Source: Nitrospirota bacterium (GTDB taxonomy: Bacteria > Nitrospirota > Leptospirillia > Leptospirillales > Leptospirillaceae). From it: 64,000 nucleotides of DNA. The DNA lies in assembly GCA_023481175.1 (NCBI GenBank), contig JAMCWM010000034.1:37631-101630 (forward strand), in the 5' to 3' direction. Below the pieces are notes generated by a model. The model was not told the origin of the DNA. It saw only the letters and a program-made list of their open reading frames with translations, and ran no database searches. Shown one piece after another: positions 8,553-15,762 of this stretch; the first letter of the stretch is position 1, and every line of letters begins with the position of its first letter. The position numbers and the translations under genes were made by a program.

Positions 8553-9485
8553 ATGGGCGAAGAGGTCACGTACAGGGTCGGTATCCCTGTCCTGGGGCTC
8601 CGGGGCGAAAACTTCGGGCGTCTTGAAAAAGTCCTTTTTTCCGAATCCCGGCATCATGTAACCGGCCTGGTCGTCCGCTCTCTCGATTCCCTCCACATCG
8701 TCTCCCTTGAAAAGGTCACATCGGTCAGCGGGACGGAGATTCGCACCCGGCTCACCGCCCAGGAGCTTCATCAATCCCCGGCCTTTGATCCGACGCAGTA
8801 TGAAGAGGTCCCCCCTTGGTTCTTCCCTCCGGGTCATCACATCGAACTGGGGGCCCTCGTCACGATCAAGCCCTTGGATGTGAGGGAGCTGGGCGAGTCC
8901 GAGGCCCTCTCCCGGCGGACCTTCATGGGGAAGTCGGTGGCGCTCCTGGCCACGGCCATCGGTGTCAGCCTCCTCGTGCCGATCGGAGGGTATATCATGG
9001 CGGCGGCCACAACGCCCGTGACCGACAACTGGCGCGACCTCGGCGTGAAGCTTCAGGATCTTCCCCTTGACGAACCGGTCCAGAAGCCCTTCCGGGCCGT
9101 CTCCGTGAGCGGGTGGATGCGCGTTCCCGAAGAACGCTCCGTCTGGCTCATTCGTCATTCCGGAGTCTCGGACATCTGGTCCGAATCGGAGGACGAGAAG
9201 TTGAATCTCGATTCTCCTCTCGAAAAAAGCCATTCCGATCCCCGGTTGACCGTTCTTTCTCCGGTCTGCCCCCATTTGGGGTGCGAACCCCAGTGGCACA
9301 AGGGGCAAAAGCTCTTCATCTGTCCCTGCCACCATTCCATCTACCAGCTGAACGGGAAACGGATCGGGGGCCCGGCGCCGCGTCCGATGGACCAGCTTCC
9401 GGTCCGGATCGCCCCGGACGGTTCGATTTCGGTTATCTATGAACAGTTCGCCATCGGAATCGCCGCCAAGGTTCGCCTCGCCTGA
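8553..9485 (+). CDS. PRC-barrel / Rieske iron-sulfur fusion protein of a cytochrome bc complex
   Basis: 310 aa with an unusual order. Residues 1-75 look like a PRC-barrel (GIPVLGLRGENFGRLEKV, then LVVRSLDSLHIVSLEKV). Residues 119-127 are a twin-arginine motif, SRRTFMGKS, directly followed by a membrane helix (about 128-152). The periplasmic C-terminal domain is a Rieske fold with CPHLGC (Cys239, His241, Cys244) and CPCHH (Cys257, Cys259, His260), which supply the [2Fe-2S] ligands and disulfide. So the protein is a Tat-dependent signal-anchored Rieske with a cytoplasmic N-domain of about 118 residues, instead of the usual short N-terminus. It is followed after 17 bases by the cytochrome b gene; together they form the quinol-oxidising complex. 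What the PRC domain binds is unknown. Confidence 0.88.
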   Translation: MGEEVTYRVGIPVLGLRGENFGRLEKVLFSESRHHVTGLVVRSLDSLHIVSLEKVTSVSGTEIRTRLTAQELHQSPAFDPTQYEEVPPWFFPPGHHIELGALVTIKPLDVRELGESEALSRRTFMGKSVALLATAIGVSLLVPIGGYIMAAATTPVTDNWRDLGVKLQDLPLDEPVQKPFRAVSVSGWMRVPEERSVWLIRHSGVSDIWSESEDEKLNLDSPLEKSHSDPRLTVLSPVCPHLGCEPQWHKGQKLFICPCHHSIYQLNGKRIGGPAPRPMDQLPVRIAPDGSISVIYEQFAIGIAAKVRLA

Positions 9486-9502
9486 GGGAAGGAGTGTCGC
9501 CA

Positions 9503-10870
9503 GTGGGACAGAAAATCGTGGACTACCTTGAGGAACGGGTCCGGATCCGGGCCCTCATGAGCTTTCTCCTGAATGAACCGATTCCCGGGGGATCGCGCTG
9601 GGCCTATATTCCGGGATCCATGGTCCTCTTCGTTTTGATCCTGCAGTTCATCACCGGCATGATGCTGGCCTTCTACTACGGCGGGACTCCGGACCACGCA
9701 TGGGACAGCGTCAACTACATCGACCACCTGACCTACCGGGGGGTGCCGGTCGGGCGCCTGATCCGGGGAATCCATTACTGGGGCTCCTCGATCATGGTCA
9801 TCGCCGTCGGCATCCATCTTCTGCAGGTCTTCCTCTGGGGAGCCTACAAGAGACCCCGGGAGATCATGTGGCTGGTGGGCACGGTCCTTCTCGCGCTCAC
9901 GATGACCGCCGCCTTTTCGGGGTATCTTCTTCCCTGGGACGAGCGGGCCTATTGGGGGACAATCGTCGGAACCAACATGATCGGTCTCGTTCCCTTGGTG
10001 GGGGAGATCATCAAGGATGCCATCCGCGGAGGGGTGGGGCTGGGGGCCCTGACCCTTTCCCACTTTTTCACGATCCACACCATGATCCTTCCGACCCTTT
10101 TCATCCTTTTCGTCCTGTTGCACATGGTGATTTTTCGGCGCGTGGGGCCGGCCGGTCCCTTTTCGGGATCGCCGGAGCAGCTTGAGGCGACGAAGGATAC
10201 CTTCTACCCCCGTCAGGTTCTGATGGACTCCTTCGGCATGATGGGGGTCTTCCTTCTGATCGTGGTTCTCGCGATTCTCAGGCCTCCCGGCCTCGAAGCG
10301 GTGGCGAATCCCTCCAATGCGGCCTACAGTCCCACCCCGGCCTGGTATTTCGACTGGATCTTCCAGCTTCTGAAGATGATCCGCCCCGAAATCGTGGGAG
10401 TCGTGGGGCTGCCCGTCCTGATTGCGGTCGTCCTGGTGCTTCTGCCGTTCCTCGACAAGAAACCTGTCCGGTCACCCTTCCGACGGCCCCTTTCCGTCCT
10501 GTCGACCCTTTTTGTCCTGGGCTCGATGGTGGTTCTTTCCCTGATGGCGGAAAACGGATACAAGAAGCTGGTGGATGTGGACAGGGCCGCCATGGTCCGC
10601 GGCCAGGCGGTTTTCAACCAGTCCGGATGCATCGGATGCCATACCGTCTTCGGAAAGGGAGGAAAGATCGGTCCGGACCTGTCGGAAGAGGGACTCGTCG
10701 GACATTCCGAACACTGGCTTACGGTCCAGTTCGTGAATTCCAAGGCCCATTTTCCGGACTCGATCATGCCGGACTTCACCTATCTGACAAAACAGCAGCA
10801 GCACGATCTGGCGATGTACATCTCCTCGCTGGGACGGATGGGATGGCCCGATCCCACAAAGTCTCAATAG
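9503..10870 (+). CDS. Cytochrome b6/subunit IV-type cytochrome b fused to a cytochrome c domain
   Basis: About 455 aa. GTG 9503 is chosen because AGGAG (9489-9493) lies nine bases upstream; GTG 9494 is the alternative and is used for numbering here. The heme-b ligands are His94/His108 and His195/His210; the 14-residue spacing of the second pair is b6-like. A subunit IV-like part with three helices follows, with the quinol-site motif PAWY (282-285) where PEWY is usual. The C-terminal 90 residues hold one c-type heme, CIGCH (Cys379, Cys382, His383), with a likely axial Met425. With the Rieske protein it makes a complete bc complex without a separate cytochrome c1. The complex oxidises quinol, or runs in reverse in iron oxidisers; direction cannot be read from sequence. 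Confidence 0.92.
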   Translation: MGQKIVDYLEERVRIRALMSFLLNEPIPGGSRWAYIPGSMVLFVLILQFITGMMLAFYYGGTPDHAWDSVNYIDHLTYRGVPVGRLIRGIHYWGSSIMVIAVGIHLLQVFLWGAYKRPREIMWLVGTVLLALTMTAAFSGYLLPWDERAYWGTIVGTNMIGLVPLVGEIIKDAIRGGVGLGALTLSHFFTIHTMILPTLFILFVLLHMVIFRRVGPAGPFSGSPEQLEATKDTFYPRQVLMDSFGMMGVFLLIVVLAILRPPGLEAVANPSNAAYSPTPAWYFDWIFQLLKMIRPEIVGVVGLPVLIAVVLVLLPFLDKKPVRSPFRRPLSVLSTLFVLGSMVVLSLMAENGYKKLVDVDRAAMVRGQAVFNQSGCIGCHTVFGKGGKIGPDLSEEGLVGHSEHWLTVQFVNSKAHFPDSIMPDFTYLTKQQQHDLAMYISSLGRMGWPDPTKSQ

Positions 10871-10890
10871 GAGAAAGTCCGGAAAAGGGT

Positions 10891-10918
10891 CCTCTTCGGG
10901 GCTTCCCTCCCGAAGAGG
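10891..10918. terminator. Bidirectional terminator-like hairpin between convergent genes
   Basis: CCTCTTCGGG (10891-10900) pairs perfectly with CCCGAAGAGG (10909-10918) around an 8-nt loop. The 10-pair stem lies between the end of the cytochrome b gene (+) and the end of the small redox gene (-). There is no long T-run on either side, so it is a hairpin of terminator type, not a textbook intrinsic terminator. Confidence 0.6.
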
Positions 10919-10930
10919 CGGTCCCTGCTG

Positions 10931-11182
10931 TTACCGGGAGGACATGAGAAGGGAGATGGCTCGCGGCTTTTCGGGAACACCGACGAAATAGGGGCGGTCG
11001 TTCACCAACGAGGTCGGAACGGACTTGATGTTGTACCTCTCGGCAAGCTCCTTCCCGCGGGGACTGTCTATATCGATCTCCTCGTAGTTGAATGGAATTT
11101 CCTGTCTCAGCCGCTTCCAGAAACTCTTGGCGGCCGGGCAGGAGGGACACCAGCTTGCATAGATCAGCTTGACTCTTGCCAT
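10931..11182 (-). CDS. Glutaredoxin/thioredoxin-like protein with CPSC active site
   Basis: 83 aa. The open frame extends further upstream, but the start at 11182 has AAGGAG at good spacing and gives the natural N-terminus MARVKLIYASWCPSC. The redox motif is Cys12-Pro-Ser-Cys15 after a first beta strand, followed by helix 1 and by the cis-proline in KSVPTSLVN (Pro56). This is the glutaredoxin-like thioredoxin fold; substrate may be a protein disulfide or a glutathione-like thiol. The C-terminus is short, ending MSSR. It is transcribed convergently with the cytochrome bc genes and divergently from the next small gene. A role in cytochrome c or metal thiol chemistry is possible but not shown. 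Confidence 0.8.
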   Translation of the reverse strand: MARVKLIYASWCPSCPAAKSFWKRLRQEIPFNYEEIDIDSPRGKELAERYNIKSVPTSLVNDRPYFVGVPEKPRAISLLMSSR

Positions 11183-11224
11183 CAGTGACTCCTTACGGTG
11201 ATCGGAGGTTTTCGGGGATCGTTC

Positions 11225-11241
11225 TCTCCAGTATAATGGAG
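11225..11241. promoter_or_regulatory. Palindrome overlapping a TATAAT element between divergent small genes
   Basis: TCTCCA (11225-11230) and TGGAGA (11236-11241) flank GTATA, so the palindrome encloses a perfect TATAAT (11232-11237) on the plus strand and TATACT on the minus strand. It sits between the glutaredoxin-like gene (-) and the 61-aa membrane gene (+). The -35 regions are weak on both strands. It may be a bidirectional core promoter with an operator; this is inferred from position and symmetry. Confidence 0.4.
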
Positions 11242-11293
11242 AATCATGGCCTGATCCATGTGGGGAGACAGGAATCGCAAGGAGGGAGACGAA

Positions 11294-11479
11294 ATGGATT
11301 ATAGGGCAATGGTGTGGGGAGGACTCGGGGGGGCGGCCTTCGGGTTTCTTCTGAGCTCCTATCTGAGTCGCGAGGGATGCGGAGCCGTGGCCTGCCGCAT
11401 CAACCGGAGTCCGAAGGTGGCCACGGTCTATTACGGGGTGATCGGAGCCTCTCTCGGGTTGACGCTCCATGCCTTCTAG
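11294..11479 (+). CDS. Small membrane protein resembling DUF6132
   Basis: 61 aa starting at ATG 11294, with GGAGGGAG 13 to 6 bases upstream; the longer frame from 11258 has no better signal. It contains one Gly-rich helix at the start (GGLGGAAFGFLLSSYL) and a second hydrophobic segment at the end (VYYGVIGASLGLTL). Between them lies GCGAVACRINRSPKVAT, which has the Gly-Cys ... Cys-x-x-x-x-x-P layout of DUF6132-type small membrane proteins. Those proteins are often near rhodanese or redox genes; their function is not established. Its end overlaps the start of ridA by 11 bases. The two cysteines and the neighbouring CPSC protein suggest a thiol link, but that is speculation. Confidence 0.65.
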   Translation: MDYRAMVWGGLGGAAFGFLLSSYLSREGCGAVACRINRSPKVATVYYGVIGASLGLTLHAF

Positions 11480-11891
11480 GCCGGGGGAAGGTCGCCGTGT
11501 CATCGGGGGAGCGCCGGGATCCTCCCCGCCCGTTGGACCCTACAGCCCGGGAATCGAGGCCGGAGGATGGCTCTTCCTCTCAGGGCAGATCGCCCTCGAG
11601 GCCGGAGGAAGAATCGTTCCGGGAGGAGTTGCGGCCGAGGCCGCTCTCATCTTTGAGCGCCTCGGGGCCATGCTCGCCCAGGCGGGATACCGTCCCTCCG
11701 ATGTCGTGAAGCTGACCCTCTATCTGACCGATCTCTCCTCCTTTCAGACGGTCAATGACGCCTGTGCCGCATTTTTCAGCGCGCCCTATCCGGCGAGAGT
11801 GACTGTGGGGGTTTCGGCGTTGCCCAAGGGTGCGAATCTTGAGGTCGACGTCATTGCATGGAAGGGGATGGAGAATCGGGAGAATGGGTAA
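11469..11891 (+). CDS. ridA: RidA family reactive intermediate/imine deaminase
   Basis: 140 aa. RidA hydrolyses reactive enamines/imines such as 2-aminoacrylate produced by PLP enzymes, acting as a cytoplasmic homotrimer. The family pattern is complete: PPVGPYSPGIEAGGWLFLSG at the N-terminal third, VKLTLYLTDLSSFQTVN in the centre, and the signature ARVTVGVSALPKGANLEVD with the substrate-binding Arg and the conserved Glu. The first 15 residues are an extension beyond the usual start, so translation may begin slightly later. It overlaps the preceding 61-aa gene and is followed by a strong hairpin. Generic Rid proteins differ in specificity; this one has the Arg of the active RidA subgroup. Confidence 0.9.
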   Translation: MPSRPGEGRRVIGGAPGSSPPVGPYSPGIEAGGWLFLSGQIALEAGGRIVPGGVAAEAALIFERLGAMLAQAGYRPSDVVKLTLYLTDLSSFQTVNDACAAFFSAPYPARVTVGVSALPKGANLEVDVIAWKGMENRENG

Positions 11892-11898
11892 GGAAGAA

Positions 11899-11933
11899 TC
11901 CCTTTCGGCCCTGGTTTTCAGGGCCAAAAGGGG
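11899..11933. terminator. Bidirectional intrinsic terminator between ridA and rpmB
   Basis: CCCTTTCGGCCCTG pairs with CAGGGCCAAAAGGGG around a GTTTT loop, giving about 13 pairs with one mismatch. It lies between the convergent ends of ridA (+) and rpmB (-). The A/T-rich base of the stem gives short T tracts on both strands. Confidence 0.7.
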
Positions 11934-11944
11934 AGGTGTCATGG

Positions 11945-12136
11945 CTAGATGGCCTTCTGAATCTTGCCGCTTCTGATGCAGCGGGTGCAGACGCGGACGC
12001 GCCGGGGCTGCCCTTCGACAAGGGCCCTGACGGTCTGGAGATTGGGTTTGAAAAATCTTTTTGAGACGCGGTGAGAGTGGCTGATCTGGTTCCCGACCAC
12101 CTTCGCCTTTCCACATACGAAACAGCACGCTGCCAT
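11945..12136 (-). CDS. rpmB: 50S ribosomal protein L28
   Basis: 63 aa. It begins MAACCFVCGKAKVVGNQISH, the L28 signature of a zinc-ribbon-like CxxC followed by the GN.iSHS motif, continues with TKR/FFKPNLQ-type residues (SKRFFKPNLQTV) and has a second CTRC pair near residue 50, so this is the C+ (zinc-binding) form. L28 binds 23S rRNA in the large subunit. GGGGAG precedes the ATG by six bases. It is transcribed alone, divergently from recG, from the promoter described at 12178-12207. Slow growers usually keep the C+ form; nothing is odd about the length. Confidence 0.95.
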   Translation of the reverse strand: MAACCFVCGKAKVVGNQISHSHRVSKRFFKPNLQTVRALVEGQPRRVRVCTRCIRSGKIQKAI

Positions 12137-12177
12137 TTTTTCTCCCCTTATAAGTCATTAAAATCGAACATTCCGGA

Positions 12178-12207
12178 ATTCTACCTGACACACCGGGCAC
12201 AAATCAA
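12178..12207 (-). promoter_or_regulatory. Sigma70-type promoter of rpmB
   Basis: On the minus strand TTGATT (12207-12202) and TAGAAT (12183-12178) are separated by 18 bases and lie about 45 bases before the rpmB ATG. Both hexamers match consensus at five or four of six positions. Confidence 0.55.
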
Positions 12208-12221
12208 CCCGGTCCCGATCT

Positions 12222-12251
12222 TCGGACAAGGAAGGCCGGGCCTGCTATAAT
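12222..12251 (+). promoter_or_regulatory. Probable promoter of recG
   Basis: A perfect TATAAT lies at 12246-12251, 55 bases before the recG TTG start, in the spacer that is divergent from rpmB. The -35 candidate at 12222 (TCGGAC) is weak, with an 18-base spacer. Confidence 0.45.
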
Positions 12252-12305
12252 GGCCTGAAAACGGCCCTTGGCCGGAAGCCACCATCCCAAACCCCGGGGA
12301 GTTCC

Positions 12306-14462
12306 TTGTCCGGCATCGCCTTAAGGCCCCTCAAGCTGACCGCAGGTCTCGACCAGTGTCCTGCCATCGGTCCCCGCCGCCTAGCCCGGCTCGAGCGTCG
12401 AGGAATCCGGAATGTCCTCGACCTTCTCTACACCTTTCCCTTCCGCTATGAGGACAGGAGGGTCCGGGTTACCATCGCCGACCTGCGCGAAGGGACCGAA
12501 ACAGGGCTTCTGGCCACGGTGCGAACCATCAGGAAAAAAATTGTTCCGAAGCTCCGGGCACCGGTCATCGAGGCGGAAATCTTCGACCGGACAGGAAGCC
12601 TGCCTGTCGTCTGGTTCGGCCAGGAATATCTTTTGAAGCACCTTTCCGGAGGGACACAGGCGTTTTTCTTCGGGAAAATCGAGTACTCCCGCTATTCCCG
12701 GTCTTTGGTCCTGAAGTCTCCGGTGACTGAAACCGTCGATCCGGAGGAGGGGTTCAGGAAATCCTACCATGTGGGCCGGATTGTTCCGGTCTACCGGGAG
12801 GAGGAAGGGATCTCGTCGGCGGTCTTCCGAAGGCTTGCCGGAGACGTCCTTCGCTCGCTCTGGGGGGAGACCTTTGATCCCTTGCCTCCGGAGGTGCGAA
12901 AGGACGCGGGTCTGATGGAGTGGTTCCCGGCCATTGTCGAGATGCATTTTCCCAAGGAAACGGACCGCCCCCTGGAGGAGCTCCTCACGCCGGATTACCC
13001 CCCCCGATCCCGCCTGATATTCGAGGAGTTCTTCCTTCTCGAGTACCTCATGATGGTCCGCAGAAAAAGCATTCTCGTTTCCGGACGCTCCTGGGAGCTC
13101 CCTCCGGAGGGGGATCGGCCTGTCGAAGCCTTTGAACGGGGCCTTCCCTTTCCCCTGACCAGGGCTCAGCGTCTGGCCTGCCGCGACATTCTTGGAGACC
13201 TCGCTTCGACCCATCCCATGAACCGGTTTCTTCTGGGGGATGTGGGCTCCGGAAAGACGCTCGTCGCCGCCTTTGCCATCCTCCAGGCCCTCCGCTCAGG
13301 CCGCCAGGCGGCCTTTCTTGCCCCGACAGAAATTTTGGCCCAACAGCATGCCAGGACGCTTGGCCAGGTCTTCGGGCCCGCCGGGGGAAAAGACAACGCC
13401 TTCCTGCCGGTCCTTCTCTCCCAGTCGGTCCGCGGAGGGGAGCGGAGGCGTATCCTGTCTTCCCTTGCCTCCGGGGAGCAGAAACTTGTGGTGGGAACCC
13501 ATGCCATCCTTGAGGAGGGCGTTCCCTTCCATTCCTTGGGAATGGTCGTCATCGACGAGCAGCACAAGTTCGGTGTGGCCCAGCGGCGGGCCCTGGCGAC
13601 GAAGGGACAAAGTCCCGATGTCCTGGTCATGACGGCGACCCCCATACCACGGTCGCTGGCGCTCTCCTATTATGGGGACCTTGAGATTTCTCTTCTTGAC
13701 GAGCTTCCTCCGGGGCGCCAGCCCGTGACGACCCGCGTGCTGAAGGATTCCGGAGAGTCCTTCTGGAGGCAAAAGATCCTTCCGGTCCTCCGGAGAAAGG
13801 AGCAGGTCTTTGTCGTCTTTCCCCTGATCGAGGAATCGGACACCGTTGAGGCCAAAAATGCCACGGAGGCCCATGTCACCCTTTCAGCACTCTTTCCGGA
13901 ATATCGGGTCGCTCTCCTGACGGGACGGATGGAGGGAGAGGAGAAGGATGCCGTCATGGAAGGCTTCCGGAAAGGGGATTTTTCCATCCTCGTGGCGACG
14001 ACGGTCATCGAGGTCGGGGTCGATATCCCCAATGCCACGATCATGATCGTGGAAAATGCCGAACGTTTCGGCCTGGCGCAGTTGCATCAGCTTCGCGGAC
14101 GGATCGGTCGGGGAGGACTGCCGGGCACCTTTTACCTTGTTCCGGGGCCCTCGACGGGCGAGGAGGGTCGCCAGAGGCTCAAGATCCTCGAGACCTATTC
14201 GGACGGTTTTCATGTGGCCGAAGAGGATCTTCGGATGCGCGGGCCCGGCGAGTTCATGGGGGTCCGCCAATCGGGCTTGCCGATGTTTGCCCTGGCCGAT
14301 CTCGTCCGGGATACCGGGGTTCTTGTCAGGGCTCGGGAGGCGGCCTCCCGCTTTGTCGGCGAGGCTGAAGGAAGGACGGAGTCGGCCTGGGAGCGTTCCC
14401 GGCTCGAGGAGTTTATCCGGCTCCGGTACAAGAACGTGGATCAGTGGCTTTCGACCAGGTGA
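12306..14462 (+). CDS. recG: ATP-dependent DNA helicase RecG
   Basis: 718 aa, a dsDNA translocase that reverses stalled replication forks and branch-migrates Holliday junctions. The N-terminal wedge domain begins with a helix-hairpin-like segment (PAIGPRRLARLERRGI, then YTFPFRYEDRR, which is RecG-typical) and contains an OB fold to about residue 180. The helicase core shows Walker A LLGDVGSGKT near 308-317, the DExH box as VIDEQHKFGV near 413, motif III TATPIPRSLAL, and the RecG/Mfd motif VIEVGVDIPNATIMIVENAERFG split over two strands, with QLHQLRGRIGRG (motif VI). Start is TTG 12306 with GGGGAG before it. Downstream gene overlap (18 bases upstream of the stop in one frame) is not needed, as the next start is placed later. 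Confidence 0.96.
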   Translation: MSGIALRPLKLTAGLDQCPAIGPRRLARLERRGIRNVLDLLYTFPFRYEDRRVRVTIADLREGTETGLLATVRTIRKKIVPKLRAPVIEAEIFDRTGSLPVVWFGQEYLLKHLSGGTQAFFFGKIEYSRYSRSLVLKSPVTETVDPEEGFRKSYHVGRIVPVYREEEGISSAVFRRLAGDVLRSLWGETFDPLPPEVRKDAGLMEWFPAIVEMHFPKETDRPLEELLTPDYPPRSRLIFEEFFLLEYLMMVRRKSILVSGRSWELPPEGDRPVEAFERGLPFPLTRAQRLACRDILGDLASTHPMNRFLLGDVGSGKTLVAAFAILQALRSGRQAAFLAPTEILAQQHARTLGQVFGPAGGKDNAFLPVLLSQSVRGGERRRILSSLASGEQKLVVGTHAILEEGVPFHSLGMVVIDEQHKFGVAQRRALATKGQSPDVLVMTATPIPRSLALSYYGDLEISLLDELPPGRQPVTTRVLKDSGESFWRQKILPVLRRKEQVFVVFPLIEESDTVEAKNATEAHVTLSALFPEYRVALLTGRMEGEEKDAVMEGFRKGDFSILVATTVIEVGVDIPNATIMIVENAERFGLAQLHQLRGRIGRGGLPGTFYLVPGPSTGEEGRQRLKILETYSDGFHVAEEDLRMRGPGEFMGVRQSGLPMFALADLVRDTGVLVRAREAASRFVGEAEGRTESAWERSRLEEFIRLRYKNVDQWLSTR

Positions 14463-14473
14463 AGGAGAATCGG

Positions 14474-14806
14474 ATGGAGAGGAACTATGCCCGCGGGGTG
14501 GGCCGCGGACTCAGGCGGGCGGGCCGCTCGTTCGGAAGAAATGCTGTGCGCTTCTTCCATCTTGATGACATGTTGCGCAAGGGAATCCGCCGGAGATTGC
14601 TCGACCGGAATCTCGAAGAGGGATACCGGGACCTGGGAGAGTTCCTGTACATGCGTCTTCAGGGAGAGTCCCTGGCAGAAGGAGATCTTGCCTTGCTGGA
14701 TCTCATGCGTACCGAAATTGCCCGCATGGAGGAGGAAAGAAAGGCCCTCGCGACCTTTTCCGGGAAGAAGAGGGCGGCTTTTGGAAAGAAAGGGCTGGCC
14801 GAATGA
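14474..14806 (+). CDS. Small basic hypothetical protein between recG and ppx/gppA
   Basis: 110 aa, unrecognised. The ATG at 14474 follows AAGGAG by six bases and is preferred over the in-frame ATG at 14444, which lies inside recG. The first 50 residues are very rich in Arg and Gly (GRGLRRAGRSFGRNAVRFF), followed by a likely helical region with LGEFLYMRLQGE and LLDLMRTEIARMEEERK, a probable short coiled coil. The tail is Lys-rich (SGKKRAAFGKKG). No signal peptide, membrane segment or cysteine cluster is seen. It overlaps the next start by four bases. Nucleic-acid or protein binding is plausible from charge only. Confidence 0.65.
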   Translation: MERNYARGVGRGLRRAGRSFGRNAVRFFHLDDMLRKGIRRRLLDRNLEEGYRDLGEFLYMRLQGESLAEGDLALLDLMRTEIARMEEERKALATFSGKKRAAFGKKGLAE

Positions 14807-15762
14807 GTCCTGCGAAGAAGATCGCGGTGGTGGATATCGGGACGAACTCTGTCCGTCTTGTGGTTGCCCTGGCCAATGGTCGACGGATCGAGAGCGTTCT
14901 TTTTCAGGATGGGAGGATTACCCGGCTGGGGGAAGGGCTGGCGGAACACGGTCAGATTTCCCGGGGGGCGGTGGACCGGACGGTGTCGGTTCTTTCCGTC
15001 TATGCGGGTCATATCCGCTCCTATGCCCCAGATTGTGCTCTGTACGTCGGGACCTCGGCCCTGCGCCAGGCCGAGAACCGCGAGGAAGTTCTCGCAAGGT
15101 TCGAGCGGGAGGCCGGGATCCCGGTCCGGATCATTTCCGGGGAAGAGGAGGCCGCCCTCACCTACCGGGGAGCCCTCCTTGACCTTGACGAAGCCCAGGG
15201 ACCCTTTCTCGTGATCGATATCGGGGGAGGGTCGAGCGAGCTGATCGTCGGCGAGACAGTGCGGAAATTCTGGAAGGCCTTTTCGGTCGAGGTGGGGGTC
15301 GTGACCCTGACGGAAGGGTGGTTCCGGAGCGATCCCCCCTCCGATCAGGAAATCCAGCAGGTCCGGCGGTATCTTGAGGAGAGGTTTCGGGAGGTGGTGA
15401 CCGTGCTGTCTCCCTACCTCACCGCCGGAGTGACTCCCGTCGGAACGGCCGGATCGGTGACGACGATTCTGGCCATGGTCCGCAAGATGGTTCCCTATGA
15501 CCCGGCCAGGGTCCACGGCCAGGGGCTGTCGCGCCAGGAAGTGGAGCGTCTGTTCTCCGAAATCCGACCGATGAAGGCCAAAGACCGGCTTCTTCTGCCA
15601 GGTGTGGAGCGGGGCAGGGAGGACATCATCCTCTCGGGAACCCTGATTCTCTTGTCCCTTCTCGAGTTTGTCAGGCAGGGAGGACTGGTGGTGTCGGCCT
15701 ATGGGCTTCGCGAGGGCATTGTTCTGGACCTTTCGGACCCGGGGAGCGAGAGCCTCCTATAG
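14803..15762 (+). CDS. Ppx/GppA family exopolyphosphatase / pppGpp phosphohydrolase
   Basis: 319 aa of the ASKHA-fold Ppx/GppA family, which removes terminal phosphate from polyphosphate or pppGpp. The first phosphate motif is VVDIGTNSVRLVVA at residues 9-22, the catalytic region is ISGEEEAALTYRGAL near residue 105-120, and the second glycine loop is VIDIGGGSSELIV near 136. The C-terminal part ends REGIVLDL, as in short bacterial members that lack the HD domain of E. coli Ppx. Length corresponds to the short form. It overlaps the previous gene by four bases and its stop overlaps the end of the convergent TPR gene by six bases. Ppx versus GppA cannot be decided from sequence. Confidence 0.9.
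   Translation: MSPAKKIAVVDIGTNSVRLVVALANGRRIESVLFQDGRITRLGEGLAEHGQISRGAVDRTVSVLSVYAGHIRSYAPDCALYVGTSALRQAENREEVLARFEREAGIPVRIISGEEEAALTYRGALLDLDEAQGPFLVIDIGGGSSELIVGETVRKFWKAFSVEVGVVTLTEGWFRSDPPSDQEIQQVRRYLEERFREVVTVLSPYLTAGVTPVGTAGSVTTILAMVRKMVPYDPARVHGQGLSRQEVERLFSEIRPMKAKDRLLLPGVERGREDIILSGTLILLSLLEFVRQGGLVVSAYGLREGIVLDLSDPGSESLL

Noticed and set aside
10931..11503. Longer minus-strand start for the CPSC protein
   Set aside because: The extra N-terminal part is Pro/Arg/Ser-rich without a ribosome-binding site, and it covers the divergent 61-aa gene.
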